Of a stretch of 43,537 nucleotides of DNA, positions 25,156 through 33,198 are shown piece after piece; within the stretch, counting starts at the first letter, position 1; each line of letters begins with the position of its first letter. Position numbers and translations under genes: made by a program. This stretch comes from Acidobacteriota bacterium (GTDB lineage: Bacteria; Acidobacteriota; Terriglobia; Acidiferrales; UBA7541): NCBI GenBank assembly GCA_028877145.1, contig JAGWOX010000003.1, positions 1 through 43,537 on the forward strand, read 5' to 3'. Under the pieces are notes generated by a model that saw only the letters and a list, made by a program, of their open reading frames with translations, had not been told where the DNA came from and did not search any database.

Positions 25156-25530
25156 CTATTTTCCGGAATCAACCGTCGCGTGCCCGACTTCCTCTTCCTC
25201 CATCCGGACCCGCGCCGGGCGTACAGGGCGCCACGTCGCGAAATCGTTTCGGCAGGCGTCGCAACGCACCGGCCGCGCTCCCAGCCGCATCTCCAGGCGC
25301 GATACCCATTCCCGGGCCAGCTTTTCCCGCCGGATTGACATCAAGTCCAGATTCCCGCACAACCGGCAATGCGCATAGAGCAAATACCGCAAAGGCACAT
25401 TTCGCGCGTAGAACCTTTTCTGGCACTCCACGCACCGCCAGGGAAGCATTCCGAAAATGCCGAGCAGGTATTCGATCTTGCGCCGGTGCGAACGCAAGCA
25501 ATCGTATGTTCCGCAGCGTGGACAGATCAC
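25156..25530 (-). CDS. small protein with four CxxC motifs (double zinc ribbon)
   Basis: A 124-residue protein, start GTG at 25530 with GGAGAG upstream. Four CxxC pairs are spaced as two zinc ribbons: C3/C6 with C33/C36 and C55/C58 with C90/C93 (CPRC, CVEC, CRLC, CDAC). The basic stretches between them (SHRRKIEYLL and SIRREKLAREW) could contact nucleic acid or membrane. There is no signal peptide. The acidic C-terminus (RMEEEEVG) is distinctive. No family name is recognised. It is divergent from queF, with 182 bases between, and convergent with the permease. Confidence 0.7.
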   Translation of the reverse strand: MICPRCGTYDCLRSHRRKIEYLLGIFGMLPWRCVECQKRFYARNVPLRYLLYAHCRLCGNLDLMSIRREKLAREWVSRLEMRLGARPVRCDACRNDFATWRPVRPARVRMEEEEVGHATVDSGK

Positions 25531-25644
25531 TCCGCTCTCCAGGACACAATGTCATTGCCCGGCCAACCACCCCGTTGACGCGGGAGAGTCCTCATTTTCC
25601 AGGGCCCAGCTTATCCCCTCACCCAGCCTTTCGCATCGGCAATT

Positions 25645-25673
25645 TTGCCCGCGAAGTTTACTGCCGGTACAAT
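25645..25673 (+). promoter_or_regulatory. promoter of queF
   Basis: TTGCCC (25645-25650), a 17-base spacer and TACAAT (25668-25673) make a good housekeeping promoter, 40 bases before the queF start. No preQ1 riboswitch was recognised between promoter and gene. Confidence 0.6.
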
Positions 25674-25712
25674 CCCCTCAAGCGGCGCTCCCGCTGACTC
25701 GAGGAGGTTTTT

Positions 25713-26105
25713 GTGCCCGGTTACACCGCTTCCCACGCCCGCGCCGGCATCCATGCGCCCTTGCCCGCGATCGAAACCTGGCCGAATCAGTTCCCCGGCT
25801 ACCGCATCACGATTCGCGTGCCCGAGTATACGTCGGTGTGCCCCAAGACCGGCCTGCCCGATTTCGGCGTGCTTACGATCGAATACGAGCCGGCCCGGCT
25901 GTGCCTGGAGCTGAAATCGTTCAAGCTGTACCTCTTGGCCTATCGCAACCTCGGCATCTTCTATGAAAACGCGGTGAACCGCATCCTGCGCGACGTGGTG
26001 CGCGCCACGCGGCCGAAGTCCTGCCTGGTGCGCGGCGAATTCACTCCTCGCGGCGGCCTCACCACCACCATTGAGGCTCGCTGGCCCCGCGCCCGCCGTC
26101 GCTGA
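25713..26105 (+). CDS. queF: NADPH-dependent 7-cyano-7-deazaguanine reductase (preQ0 reductase)
   Basis: Reduces preQ0 to preQ1 in the synthesis of the tRNA base queuosine. The 130-residue protein is a short, type I QueF. It has the catalytic Cys and Asp in YTSVCPKTGLPDFG (C43 and D50, seven apart as in B. subtilis QueF). The characteristic SFKLYLLAYRNLGIFYENAVNRI region and FTPRGGLTTTI follow. The start is a GTG at 25713 with GAGGAGG six to ten bases upstream. A promoter lies just ahead. No other queuosine gene is in the window. Confidence 0.95.
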   Translation: MPGYTASHARAGIHAPLPAIETWPNQFPGYRITIRVPEYTSVCPKTGLPDFGVLTIEYEPARLCLELKSFKLYLLAYRNLGIFYENAVNRILRDVVRATRPKSCLVRGEFTPRGGLTTTIEARWPRARRR

Positions 26106-26236
26106 CGCACGCCGCCAGGCCGTGCCCCGTGTAACTCTAGGCCATATCCCAGGATTGCGCCTGGACAACCCCAGCCTTTGTTTCAAGAATCTAACCGAGC
26201 ACGTACGCGGATACCAACCGCAAGGAGGCATTCCCC

Positions 26237-27115
26237 ATGAGTACGACCCCGACTCGACCGGAAATGCCGCAGGCAGAATCGCCTGTGCCATCCTATGGCA
26301 CACCGCGCTGGATCCCGATTTTGTTCGTGGTCCTCTTTCTTGTCAGCGGATACCTGGTCTACGCTGGAATTCACTCGCGTCAAGGGCTCGAGATGCAGCT
26401 CTCCCAATCCAACGCCCAGATCTCGAAACAGGGCACTACCCTGGATAAGGCCAACTCCCAGATCGACGACCTGAAGGCCGAACTCGATCTGACCTCCCAA
26501 AAGCTCGGCCTCACCCAGACGCAACTCGCGGAGGCGCGCAAGACTGCCGCCGTTCTTCGCCGCGAACAGGTTCAATCCAGCAAGCAATTGCAGGCGCAAA
26601 TCGGCCAGGTCCAGCAACAAACCCAGGCCGGCATGGGCCAGCTCTCGAATGAACTCGGCGGCACCAAGACCGATCTCGCCGCCACCAGGAAGGATCTCGC
26701 TTCCACCCAAAGCAAGCTCGAAGGCACCGTTGGCGACATGGGCGTGATGAGCGGCTTGATCGCTCATAACCAGAAGCAGCTCGACCAACTGGTGCGCATG
26801 GGCCAGCGCGATTACTTCAAGTTCAACCTCTACAAGTCCAACCACCCTTATCGCGTCGGACCGGTCATGGTGCAGGTCTCTCACGTCGATCAGAAGCACT
26901 GGCGCTACAACATGTACGTCACGGTTTCCGACAAGCGCATCGAGAAGAAGAACAAGACCCTCTACGAGCCGGTCCAGTTCTACACACCCGATGCGATGGC
27001 TCCGCTTGAGATCGTGGTCTACCAAATTAACAAGAACGAAATCGTCGGCTACCTCTCGGCTCCGAAGGACCAGCAGCAGGGCAAACAGGCCGCCGCAGGA
27101 CCTTCAACCAAGTAA
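26237..27115 (+). CDS. membrane-anchored coiled-coil protein, conserved, function unknown
   Basis: A 292-residue protein. A proline-rich N-terminus is followed by one membrane helix (about 25-45, WIPILFVVLFLVSGYLVYAGI). A long coiled coil rich in Gln, Leu, Lys and Ala (about 48-185) follows, and then a compact C-terminal domain (about 190-275, YFKFNLYKSNHPYRVGPVMV onwards). The domain is probably periplasmic. The ATG at 26237 has an excellent ribosome site AAGGAGG nine bases upstream. Similar proteins occur in Acidobacteriota from memory, but no function is known. A strong hairpin lies just after the gene. Confidence 0.75.
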   Translation: MSTTPTRPEMPQAESPVPSYGTPRWIPILFVVLFLVSGYLVYAGIHSRQGLEMQLSQSNAQISKQGTTLDKANSQIDDLKAELDLTSQKLGLTQTQLAEARKTAAVLRREQVQSSKQLQAQIGQVQQQTQAGMGQLSNELGGTKTDLAATRKDLASTQSKLEGTVGDMGVMSGLIAHNQKQLDQLVRMGQRDYFKFNLYKSNHPYRVGPVMVQVSHVDQKHWRYNMYVTVSDKRIEKKNKTLYEPVQFYTPDAMAPLEIVVYQINKNEIVGYLSAPKDQQQGKQAAAGPSTK

Positions 27116-27136
27116 CCGCTCGCTCTCTTATCTTCC

Positions 27137-27171
27137 CGCGCCCCGCTCCGGTTTCGCCGGAGCGGGGCGCG
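27137..27171 (+). terminator. strong 15-bp hairpin after the coiled-coil gene
   Basis: CGCGCCCCGCTCCGG and CCGGAGCGGGGCGCG are exact inverted copies around a TTTCG loop, 19 bases after the stop codon. Only a short, broken T-stretch follows (GCGCTTCCCC), so it is a terminator candidate by stability and position and not by a T-run. Confidence 0.65.
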
Positions 27172-27262
27172 GCGCTTCCCCATCCCGCTCGCCGCTTCTC
27201 TCGCATTCCAGCAGTTTGTGATTTCAGAACGCCATGCCTCCACGGGCAGCGGAAAACTGCCT

Positions 27263-27338
27263 CAGGGCTTGTGGGTCGCGGCTTCAGCCGCGACATAAAG
27301 TCCGCGAAAGCAATGGGGCTTTAGCCCCTGAAGCCCTG
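27263..27338. repeat. composite inverted repeat with two internal hairpins (REPIN-like)
   Basis: Outer 8-bp arms CAGGGCTT (27263-27270) and AAGCCCTG (27331-27338) enclose two hairpins, GTCGCGGC-ttca-GCCGCGAC (27275-27294) and GGGGCT-tt-AGCCCC (27315-27328). The design is the same as at 2438-2522 although the stems differ. It lies in the gap before the exported protein gene. Confidence 0.75.
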
Positions 27339-27389
27339 GCCCACCCGCGTTTTTTCGTTGCCCCGCACAAGAGCATGTCTCGCCCGCTC

Positions 27390-27406
27390 TTTTTCCGCCG
27401 GAAAAA
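27390..27406. promoter_or_regulatory. 17-bp palindrome before a TATAAAA box
   Basis: TTTTTCCG-c-CGGAAAAA (27390-27406) is exact. A -10-like TATAAAA follows at 27420-27426 and the gene starts at 27439. The palindrome covers the place where a -35 box would be, as an operator or activator site might. No regulator is adjacent. Confidence 0.4.
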
Positions 27407-27438
27407 GGGGCCTGGCGGGTATAAAATCTCAAGCACCT

Positions 27439-29097
27439 ATGACTCGCTGCCGAATTGCCTGTCTGCTGCTTGCCACCTGGGTTCTCACCGCGGTCCCCGC
27501 GGCCCGCGCCCAAACACAGCCACTGCCCGCTCGGCTTCCGGCCGATACCGTCCTCTACCTCTATTCGCGTGGCACCGATTCGATCGCGCCGGCGAGCGCC
27601 AATCCCCTCGCGCGCCTGTGGAGCGATCCCGGCTTCGCGCCCGCGCGCCGCTTGATCGAGCAAGCCTTTTTCGATTCCGTCGCCCGGAATCCACGACTCG
27701 CTCGCATTCCACAACGGGACCTCGATGCGCTGCTCGCTCGCCCTGCCGTTTTCGGCATCCGGCTCACCGAACAGCCGGCACCGAAAAGCGAAGGGCAATC
27801 GACCGGTCGAGGCTTCCTGGTAGTTGAGGCAGGCGCGAAGATTGCGGCGCAGGTGCGCGCGGTGCTCGTCAGCGCTGACCCCAAGGCCGCCGGCCACATG
27901 CGGATCACGCCCTCCGGTTATTTGGTTTTTTCCCAGGACCCGGCGACGCTCGCCGAACTCGCGAAGCGCTTCGGCTCCGCCACCTCGGCCGCGTCGTCCT
28001 CGCTCGCCTCTCTCGCCGCCTATCGTGACTCGCTCGCCGAACTCGCCGGCAGCCCCACGCTCGAATTTTTCCTGCGCGTTCCGGCGATGGCGATGCTCCA
28101 TCCGCAGACGCAGCCCGGTTTCGATACCGGCGCGTTCCTTCGCACGCTCCATCTCGAACGCGTGCACCTGCTCTGCGGCTCGCTCGACCTCAACGCTCCC
28201 GCCTCTCTCGGGCATTTCGCGATTCTCGGCGATACAGCGCCCGGCAGCCTTTTCGATTTCTTCGGGCCCGACACCGCATCGTTCTCCACGCTAGAGGCCG
28301 CGCCCGCATCGGCTTCCTACGTCGTGAACCGGCTCGATATAGGAGCGGTGCTCTCGATCATCGTCGATGCTTTCTCGGCCGCGTTGCCGCCGGATCAGTC
28401 CGCCCGCCTGAAAATGATTTCCGGCTTGCTATCCACCGCCATCGTCCCCGCCCTCGGTGGCGAGTACGCCGCCATCACGCCCCACCCCGGCCCGGGGCGC
28501 GATCAGCTCTACGCGATGACGGTTCATTCACAGCAAGCCTCGGAACTTTTCGAATCCACGCTCGCCCCATTCGTCGAGCCGGCGGGCAGCGACGGCACGA
28601 TTCGCTATTTCCGCTTTCCGCGAAAACCTCCGGAGCAGGCGCCGGCGAAAACCGACGACCCGCCCGGCGCCCAAAGCGCCAGCGGGAGTGCGCGCAAGCC
28701 CGTCCCGTCGTTCATTGCGCTTACGCCGCATCTGCTGCTGATGAGCCATGACGAGGCGCTCGTGCGGCAAGTCGCTCATGAGGTCACTTCCTCCGCGCCG
28801 CCGCCCGGTCTTTCGGCCGTTCCCGAATTTCGCGCCGCCCGCGCCGCGATGCCCGCCCAGCTCCTGAGCTTCTTCTACATGAATCTCCAAGGCATCGACT
28901 GGACCAAGAGGTTGGAGCAGGCCGCGGCCAGCGCGGCCCGTGAGAAGAAGGATCCTCGCGCCGCCGCACGCATCGCGGCGCTCGCCAAATGGGCGCGCGA
29001 AGGAGGCAGCGCCGTGCTGGCCCGCCACCTGCACCTGTTCGTGGTCGGAGGCTGGAAAGACGCCCAAGGCGTCCATTGGCGCGGCGATATTCACTAG
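27439..29097 (+). CDS. exported protein of unknown function
   Basis: A 552-residue protein with a signal peptide (MTRCRIACLLLATWVLTAVPAARA) and no further membrane segment. The mature part is rich in Ala, Ser, Pro and Leu. It contains repeated stretches of the form FGIRLTEQ, SGYLVFSQDPATLAELAKRF, FIALTPHLLLMSHDEALVRQ, that is, two similar halves in which a strand is followed by a 'display/aspartate-alanine-leucine' helix. That suggests an internal duplication and resembles DUF3352-like exported proteins, though this is not certain. The ATG at 27439 gives the proper signal peptide; an earlier start at 27358 does not. The aminotransferase operon follows after 77 bases. Confidence 0.75.
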   Translation: MTRCRIACLLLATWVLTAVPAARAQTQPLPARLPADTVLYLYSRGTDSIAPASANPLARLWSDPGFAPARRLIEQAFFDSVARNPRLARIPQRDLDALLARPAVFGIRLTEQPAPKSEGQSTGRGFLVVEAGAKIAAQVRAVLVSADPKAAGHMRITPSGYLVFSQDPATLAELAKRFGSATSAASSSLASLAAYRDSLAELAGSPTLEFFLRVPAMAMLHPQTQPGFDTGAFLRTLHLERVHLLCGSLDLNAPASLGHFAILGDTAPGSLFDFFGPDTASFSTLEAAPASASYVVNRLDIGAVLSIIVDAFSAALPPDQSARLKMISGLLSTAIVPALGGEYAAITPHPGPGRDQLYAMTVHSQQASELFESTLAPFVEPAGSDGTIRYFRFPRKPPEQAPAKTDDPPGAQSASGSARKPVPSFIALTPHLLLMSHDEALVRQVAHEVTSSAPPPGLSAVPEFRAARAAMPAQLLSFFYMNLQGIDWTKRLEQAAASAAREKKDPRAAARIAALAKWAREGGSAVLARHLHLFVVGGWKDAQGVHWRGDIH

Positions 29098-29174
29098 AAC
29101 TAACCCGCCGCAAATGATTCCAAACGAGGCCGCCGAAATCGCCGGCGGCCGCTACGACCGCGGAGAAGAACCAG

Positions 29175-30341
29175 ATGAAAATGGAGCCCTTCGCTCTCGA
29201 ACGCTGGATGACGACCTGGGAAACAAAGGTCCAATACGACATCGCGGAAAGCGGTATCCTCCCGCTGCGCATCCACGATCTCCTCGATTTACTGCCGGAG
29301 AGCGAGCGCCCGGCCGCGCTCTCCTCGCTCGTCGATCTCCGGCTCGGCTATTCGGAGGCCTGCGGCACCGCCGAGCTGCGCTCGCTGCTCGCCTCCACGT
29401 ATAAGGATTGCTCTCCGGAAAACATCCTCATCACCACCGGCGCGATCGAGGCGAATTTCCTGCTCTTCAACATTCTGCTTGAGCCAGGCGATCACGTCGT
29501 CGCCTGCTATCCCGCCTACCAACAGCTCTACAGCGTGCCACGCGGCATCGGCTGCGATGTCGCGCTCTGGAATGTCCGCGCCGAAAACGGTTTCCGCTTC
29601 GATCTGGGTGACCTCGAAAAACTCGTCACGCCCAAGACGCGTCTGATCGTCGTCAACACGCCGCACAATCCCACCGGCGCGATGCTCTCGGAAGCGGATC
29701 TGCGCCGCGTTTATGCGCTGGCCGAATCGGTTGGCGCGAAGGTGCTCTGCGACGAAGCCTATCGGTGGCTCACCGTTCCCGGGGGCGACCCATTCGCTCC
29801 CCCAATGTTTGATCTCGGCCCGCGCGGCATCAGCGTCGGCACGCTCTCGAAACCGTTCGGCCTTCCCGGCCTGCGCATCGGCTGGATTGCCGCACGTGGC
29901 GACATCCCCGCGCGCTGCTGGGCCATGCGCGATTACGTCTCGTTGAGCCCCGGTCGCCTGAACGACGCGCTTGCGATTCTGGCCATGCGCCATCGCGAAA
30001 AAATTTTCGAGCGCAATCTGCGCATCATCACCGCGAATCTGGCTGAAGCGAATCGCTGGTTCGCCGAGCACGCCGGCGTGATTTCCTGGAATCCGCCGAG
30101 CGGCGGCCTGCTCGCGCTCGCCCGCTACAATCTCGACATTCCCTCGCTCGAACTCTCCAACCGCCTCGCCGAGCGCTACAGCGTCATGCTCGCTCCCGGC
30201 TCCGCCTTCGGCTTCGAGCATCATCTGCGCATCGGCATCGGCCAGGACCCGTCCGTCTTCGCCACTGGCCTCCAGCGGGCCGCCGTTTGCTTCGCCGAGG
30301 TCGCCGGAAAGCGCCCGGCCGCGGCCGCCCATTCCGAATGA
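29175..30341 (+). CDS. PLP-dependent aminotransferase, class I/II fold
   Basis: A 388-residue fold-type I enzyme. It has GYSEACGTAELRSLLAS, the aromatic cofactor-stacking region (CYPAYQQLYS), NTPHNPTGAM with N165, CDEAYRW with D193 and the PLP lysine K226 in VGTLSKPFGLPGLRIGW. The C-terminal Arg expected to bind a substrate carboxylate is in HLRIGIGQD. The N-terminus (PFALERWMTTWE) matches sequences annotated as capreomycidine synthase-like aminotransferases, but true capreomycidine synthesis is not implied. It overlaps the next gene by four bases (ATGA at 30338-30341), so it is coupled to a threonine-dehydratase-like enzyme. The amino acid substrate is unknown. Confidence 0.88.
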   Translation: MKMEPFALERWMTTWETKVQYDIAESGILPLRIHDLLDLLPESERPAALSSLVDLRLGYSEACGTAELRSLLASTYKDCSPENILITTGAIEANFLLFNILLEPGDHVVACYPAYQQLYSVPRGIGCDVALWNVRAENGFRFDLGDLEKLVTPKTRLIVVNTPHNPTGAMLSEADLRRVYALAESVGAKVLCDEAYRWLTVPGGDPFAPPMFDLGPRGISVGTLSKPFGLPGLRIGWIAARGDIPARCWAMRDYVSLSPGRLNDALAILAMRHREKIFERNLRIITANLAEANRWFAEHAGVISWNPPSGGLLALARYNLDIPSLELSNRLAERYSVMLAPGSAFGFEHHLRIGIGQDPSVFATGLQRAAVCFAEVAGKRPAAAAHSE

Positions 30342-31369
30342 CATTGCTCCCGGCCGGGAAAGCATCCATTGTGACCTCGAACTTCCGCATCGATCGCAAG
30401 GAGCTGCACGCGTGGCGCAAGGAAATCCTCCGCGCCGAGCGCCGGATCCGCCCCTATGTCCGCGAAACGCCCGTGGATCTTTCGCGCTCGCTTGGAGGTC
30501 CCTCCGGCGCGCGTCTCTACCTGAAGCTCGAGCATCTCCAGCACACCGGCTCCTTCAAGCTCCGCGGCGCGGTGAACAAGATGCTTTCGCTTTCGAAGCG
30601 CGAGCGCGCTCGCGGCGTTGTCGCCGCCTCTTCCGGCAATCACGGCATCGCCGTCTGCCACGCCGCCGCCCAACTGGGCGTTCGCGCCACCATCTGCATG
30701 CCTCGCGGCGCGGCCGGCGTGAAAGTTCGCCTGATCCGCTCGCTCGGAGGTCACATCGTTTTCCATGGCCACAACACGCTCGACGCCGAGCGCAAGGCCC
30801 GCGAACTCGCCGCCGAAGACGGTCTCGCCATCGTCCCGCCCTACAACGATTCCGCGGTCATCGCCGGCCAGGGAACGATCGGCATCGAACTCGCGCGCCA
30901 GATTCGCCCGCTCGACGCCGTTTTCGTTGCGGTCGGCGGAGGAGGTTTGATCGGCGGCATCGCCGCGTACCTGAAATCCGTCAGCCCGCGAACAACGATC
31001 GTCGGTTGCTGGCCGCGCAATTCGCGCGTCCTCTACGAATCGATTCGCGCCGGCCGCATCCTGGAATATCCCGAGCAGCCGACCATTTCCGACGGCACCG
31101 CCGGCGGCATCGAGCCCGGATCGATCACGTTTCCGCTCACCCGCGCCCTCATCGATCGCCATGTGCTCGTGTGGGAACGGGAAATCTGGCATGCGATGCG
31201 ACTGCTTCTCGAAGAGGAACGCTGGCTGGTTGAAGGCGCTGCTGGAGTGGCCCTGGCCGCTTTCTTGCGCGAACGCCCAGCCTACGCACGCAAGAACGTG
31301 GCTGTCCTCCTGTGCGGCCGCAATATTTCTCCTGAAAAAGCCGCCAAAATCTGGAAAATGGGATCGTGA
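30338..31369 (+). CDS. threonine dehydratase / serine racemase-like PLP enzyme
   Basis: Fold-type II PLP enzyme, 343 residues from the overlapping ATG. It has LEHLQHTGSFKLRGAVNKM with the PLP lysine K74, SSGNHGIAVCHAA, the phosphate-binding loop VGGGGLIGGIAAYL and a C-terminal CGRNISPEK. There is no regulatory ACT domain, as in catabolic threonine/serine dehydratases and serine racemases. A GTG at 30371 (TSNFRIDR) is an alternative start. It is coupled to the aminotransferase upstream and to the protease-like gene downstream (GTGA at 31366-31369). Deamination of Ser/Thr or a racemase activity is possible. Confidence 0.88.
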   Translation: MTLLPAGKASIVTSNFRIDRKELHAWRKEILRAERRIRPYVRETPVDLSRSLGGPSGARLYLKLEHLQHTGSFKLRGAVNKMLSLSKRERARGVVAASSGNHGIAVCHAAAQLGVRATICMPRGAAGVKVRLIRSLGGHIVFHGHNTLDAERKARELAAEDGLAIVPPYNDSAVIAGQGTIGIELARQIRPLDAVFVAVGGGGLIGGIAAYLKSVSPRTTIVGCWPRNSRVLYESIRAGRILEYPEQPTISDGTAGGIEPGSITFPLTRALIDRHVLVWEREIWHAMRLLLEEERWLVEGAAGVALAAFLRERPAYARKNVAVLLCGRNISPEKAAKIWKMGS

Positions 31370-32661
31370 ACCGATCTTCCCATCCGGCGCGCCGCGCGAA
31401 TCGATTGGCGGAAGCCGCTCGAATCGGGAGGGCGCCGGTCGAGCGCGCGAAGCGTTCGCCGTCCGTCTCGCGCCTCGCCATTTTTGTCCTCGCCGCCCTG
31501 GGCCTCGTGCTCTCCGCGCATTCGCAGCGGTCTACGCCCGCGGGACCCAAGTTGAGCTTTGCCCACGGCGGCAATGCCGCCGAGGTTCCGATGGAACTGG
31601 CCTCGAACGCTATCTTCGTCCCTGTGCGAATTGGCGAGGGCCGTTCATTGAGCTGGCTGCTCGACGCCGCCTCGCCGGGCACCGCCGCCGAGGCCGCAAT
31701 CTTCGCCCAATCTTCCGCAGGCCAGGCGGCAAACACCCCCGTTCTCGCCCTGCCTGGCCTCGAAATACGCGAAACCGCGCTCGAAACTCGGTCCTTCGAT
31801 TCGCTCGGTCCGTGGTACGGCCAGCGAGTCAGCGGCATCGTCGGCGACGATGTGCTCGATCACCTCGTCGTTCAACTCGACTATGCCCGCCGCTCGATCG
31901 AACTCTACGATCCCGCCGCCTACACCGAACCTCACCACGCCGAAAAGCTGCCGATTCAATGGGTCGACGGCCTTCCGGCGGTTCGCGCCCAACTCCGGTT
32001 CGGTGGCCGCACGGTGGAAGGCGATTTCGCCCTGAACACGGGCGGCAACGCCGCCGTTGCCGTTTCGCCCCAATTTCTCGCCGCACAGCGCATGTATCCC
32101 TATCGCGGCAGGACGATCCCAGGCACAGTTTTCAGCGCATCGGGCGACGAGGCCGTAGCGTTCGTCCCCGGAGAATGGCTGCAATTGGGCCACTCGCGCA
32201 TCCTCGCGCCGCCCGTCGCGATCGAAAGTGCGGCAAGCACGCCGTTCGGTCCTGGTGTCCGCAAGCGTAATAAGAAGGACGCGCTTGCCGGCTGGATTGG
32301 CGGCGCCATCCTCAGCAAATTCGAGCTGGTCCTCGATTTCCCCAAGAACCGCATCCTGCTCGCCCCGAATCGCAATTTCGTTCTCCCCATCGAAACCGAC
32401 GCCAGCGGGGCCACCATCACCGCTGCGGGACCCGCGCTGGACCGCTTTGAGGTACACGCCGTCAGCCCCGGCTCGCCTGCCGCCGAGGCCGGCCTCGAGC
32501 CTGGCGACCAGATCGCCTGGGTCGATAGCGACCCCGCTTCGAATCTCACTCTGGATCAGATCCGCGAAATCCTCAGCAGCCCCGGCCACTCCCCGGTCCT
32601 CGTGGTCCGCCGCTTTGGCAAAGAACAGAAAATTGCCCTACACCTGCGCCCGCTCTTCTAG
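31366..32661 (+). CDS. exported retropepsin-like/PDZ protein with degenerate catalytic motifs
   Basis: A 431-residue protein. A basic N-terminus with one hydrophobic segment (RLAIFVLAALGLVLSAHS, about 36-53) acts as signal or anchor. Two retropepsin-like lobes follow. In families of this type each lobe carries an Asp-Thr-Gly; here the first reads SWLLDAASPGTAA and the second DFALNTGGNAAVA. The first lobe has thus lost Thr-Gly and the second has lost Asp. A C-terminal PDZ domain (about 355-425) has VSPGSPAAEAGLEPGDQIAWVD. The start is a GTG that overlaps the dehydratase stop. An active aspartic protease is unlikely with these changes. A binding or scaffold role is inferred. Start at 31366 is chosen because of the overlap. 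Confidence 0.8.
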   Translation: MNRSSHPARRANRLAEAARIGRAPVERAKRSPSVSRLAIFVLAALGLVLSAHSQRSTPAGPKLSFAHGGNAAEVPMELASNAIFVPVRIGEGRSLSWLLDAASPGTAAEAAIFAQSSAGQAANTPVLALPGLEIRETALETRSFDSLGPWYGQRVSGIVGDDVLDHLVVQLDYARRSIELYDPAAYTEPHHAEKLPIQWVDGLPAVRAQLRFGGRTVEGDFALNTGGNAAVAVSPQFLAAQRMYPYRGRTIPGTVFSASGDEAVAFVPGEWLQLGHSRILAPPVAIESAASTPFGPGVRKRNKKDALAGWIGGAILSKFELVLDFPKNRILLAPNRNFVLPIETDASGATITAAGPALDRFEVHAVSPGSPAAEAGLEPGDQIAWVDSDPASNLTLDQIREILSSPGHSPVLVVRRFGKEQKIALHLRPLF

Positions 32662-32680
32662 CCCTCGCCCCATTTCGCAT

Positions 32681-32710
32681 TTGACTACCCAGGAAACCGG
32701 GCCCTATACT
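32681..32710 (+). promoter_or_regulatory. promoter of the Rieske gene
   Basis: TTGACT (32681-32686), an 18-base spacer and TATACT (32705-32710) match the housekeeping promoter. The predicted start is about 45 bases before the Rieske ATG. It begins a new unit after the protease-like gene. Confidence 0.7.
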
Positions 32711-32763
32711 CGCCGACTCTCTTGTGGCGGAAAACCTGCGATTTGCCAAAGGAGTGTAAATTC

Positions 32764-33069
32764 ATGGCGTTCACACACGCCGCCAAACAGGAGTTCATTC
32801 CACCCGGCACGATCCGTGAAGTAAAAGTCGAGCAGCGAACCATCGCTGTAGCCAACGTCGACGGACGCTTCTACGCCATCGATAACACCTGCCTCCACCG
32901 CGGTGGCCCACTGGGCCAAGGCGACCTGCAAGGTTGCGTGGTCACCTGCCCATGGCACGGCTGGCAGTATGACGTCGCCAGCGGCCGTGTCACCTTCAAC
33001 CCGGAGATGAAGCTCGCCACGTTTCCTGTCGAACTCCGCGATGGGGAAATCTGGGTAGATATAGGCTAA
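32764..33069 (+). CDS. Rieske [2Fe-2S] ferredoxin-like protein
   Basis: A 101-residue single-domain protein. The two cluster-binding motifs are CLHRGGPLGQG (C43 and H45) and CPWHGWQYD (C62 and H65), the Rieske pattern CxH...CxxH with about 17 residues between. Such proteins carry electrons to non-heme oxygenases or nitrite reductases. The ATG at 32764 has AAGGAGTG upstream. No oxygenase or reductase gene is next to it, so the partner is not known. It has its own promoter. Confidence 0.92.
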   Translation: MAFTHAAKQEFIPPGTIREVKVEQRTIAVANVDGRFYAIDNTCLHRGGPLGQGDLQGCVVTCPWHGWQYDVASGRVTFNPEMKLATFPVELRDGEIWVDIG

Positions 33070-33198
33070 CGCTCGGCTTGCCAACCGCCTCTGGTCAGAC
33101 CACTATTCGCTTTTTCGTCGCCTAAAAGCTAAAAGTTGTACCGATTTCCTTTTCCCTGGGCTCAAGAGCGTGTATATTCCGCCAGACACGGAGCCCTG

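Noticed and set aside
25674-25712. A preQ1 riboswitch in the queF leader
   Set aside because: The leader is only about 30 bases and lacks the C-rich aptamer pattern followed by an A-rich tail.
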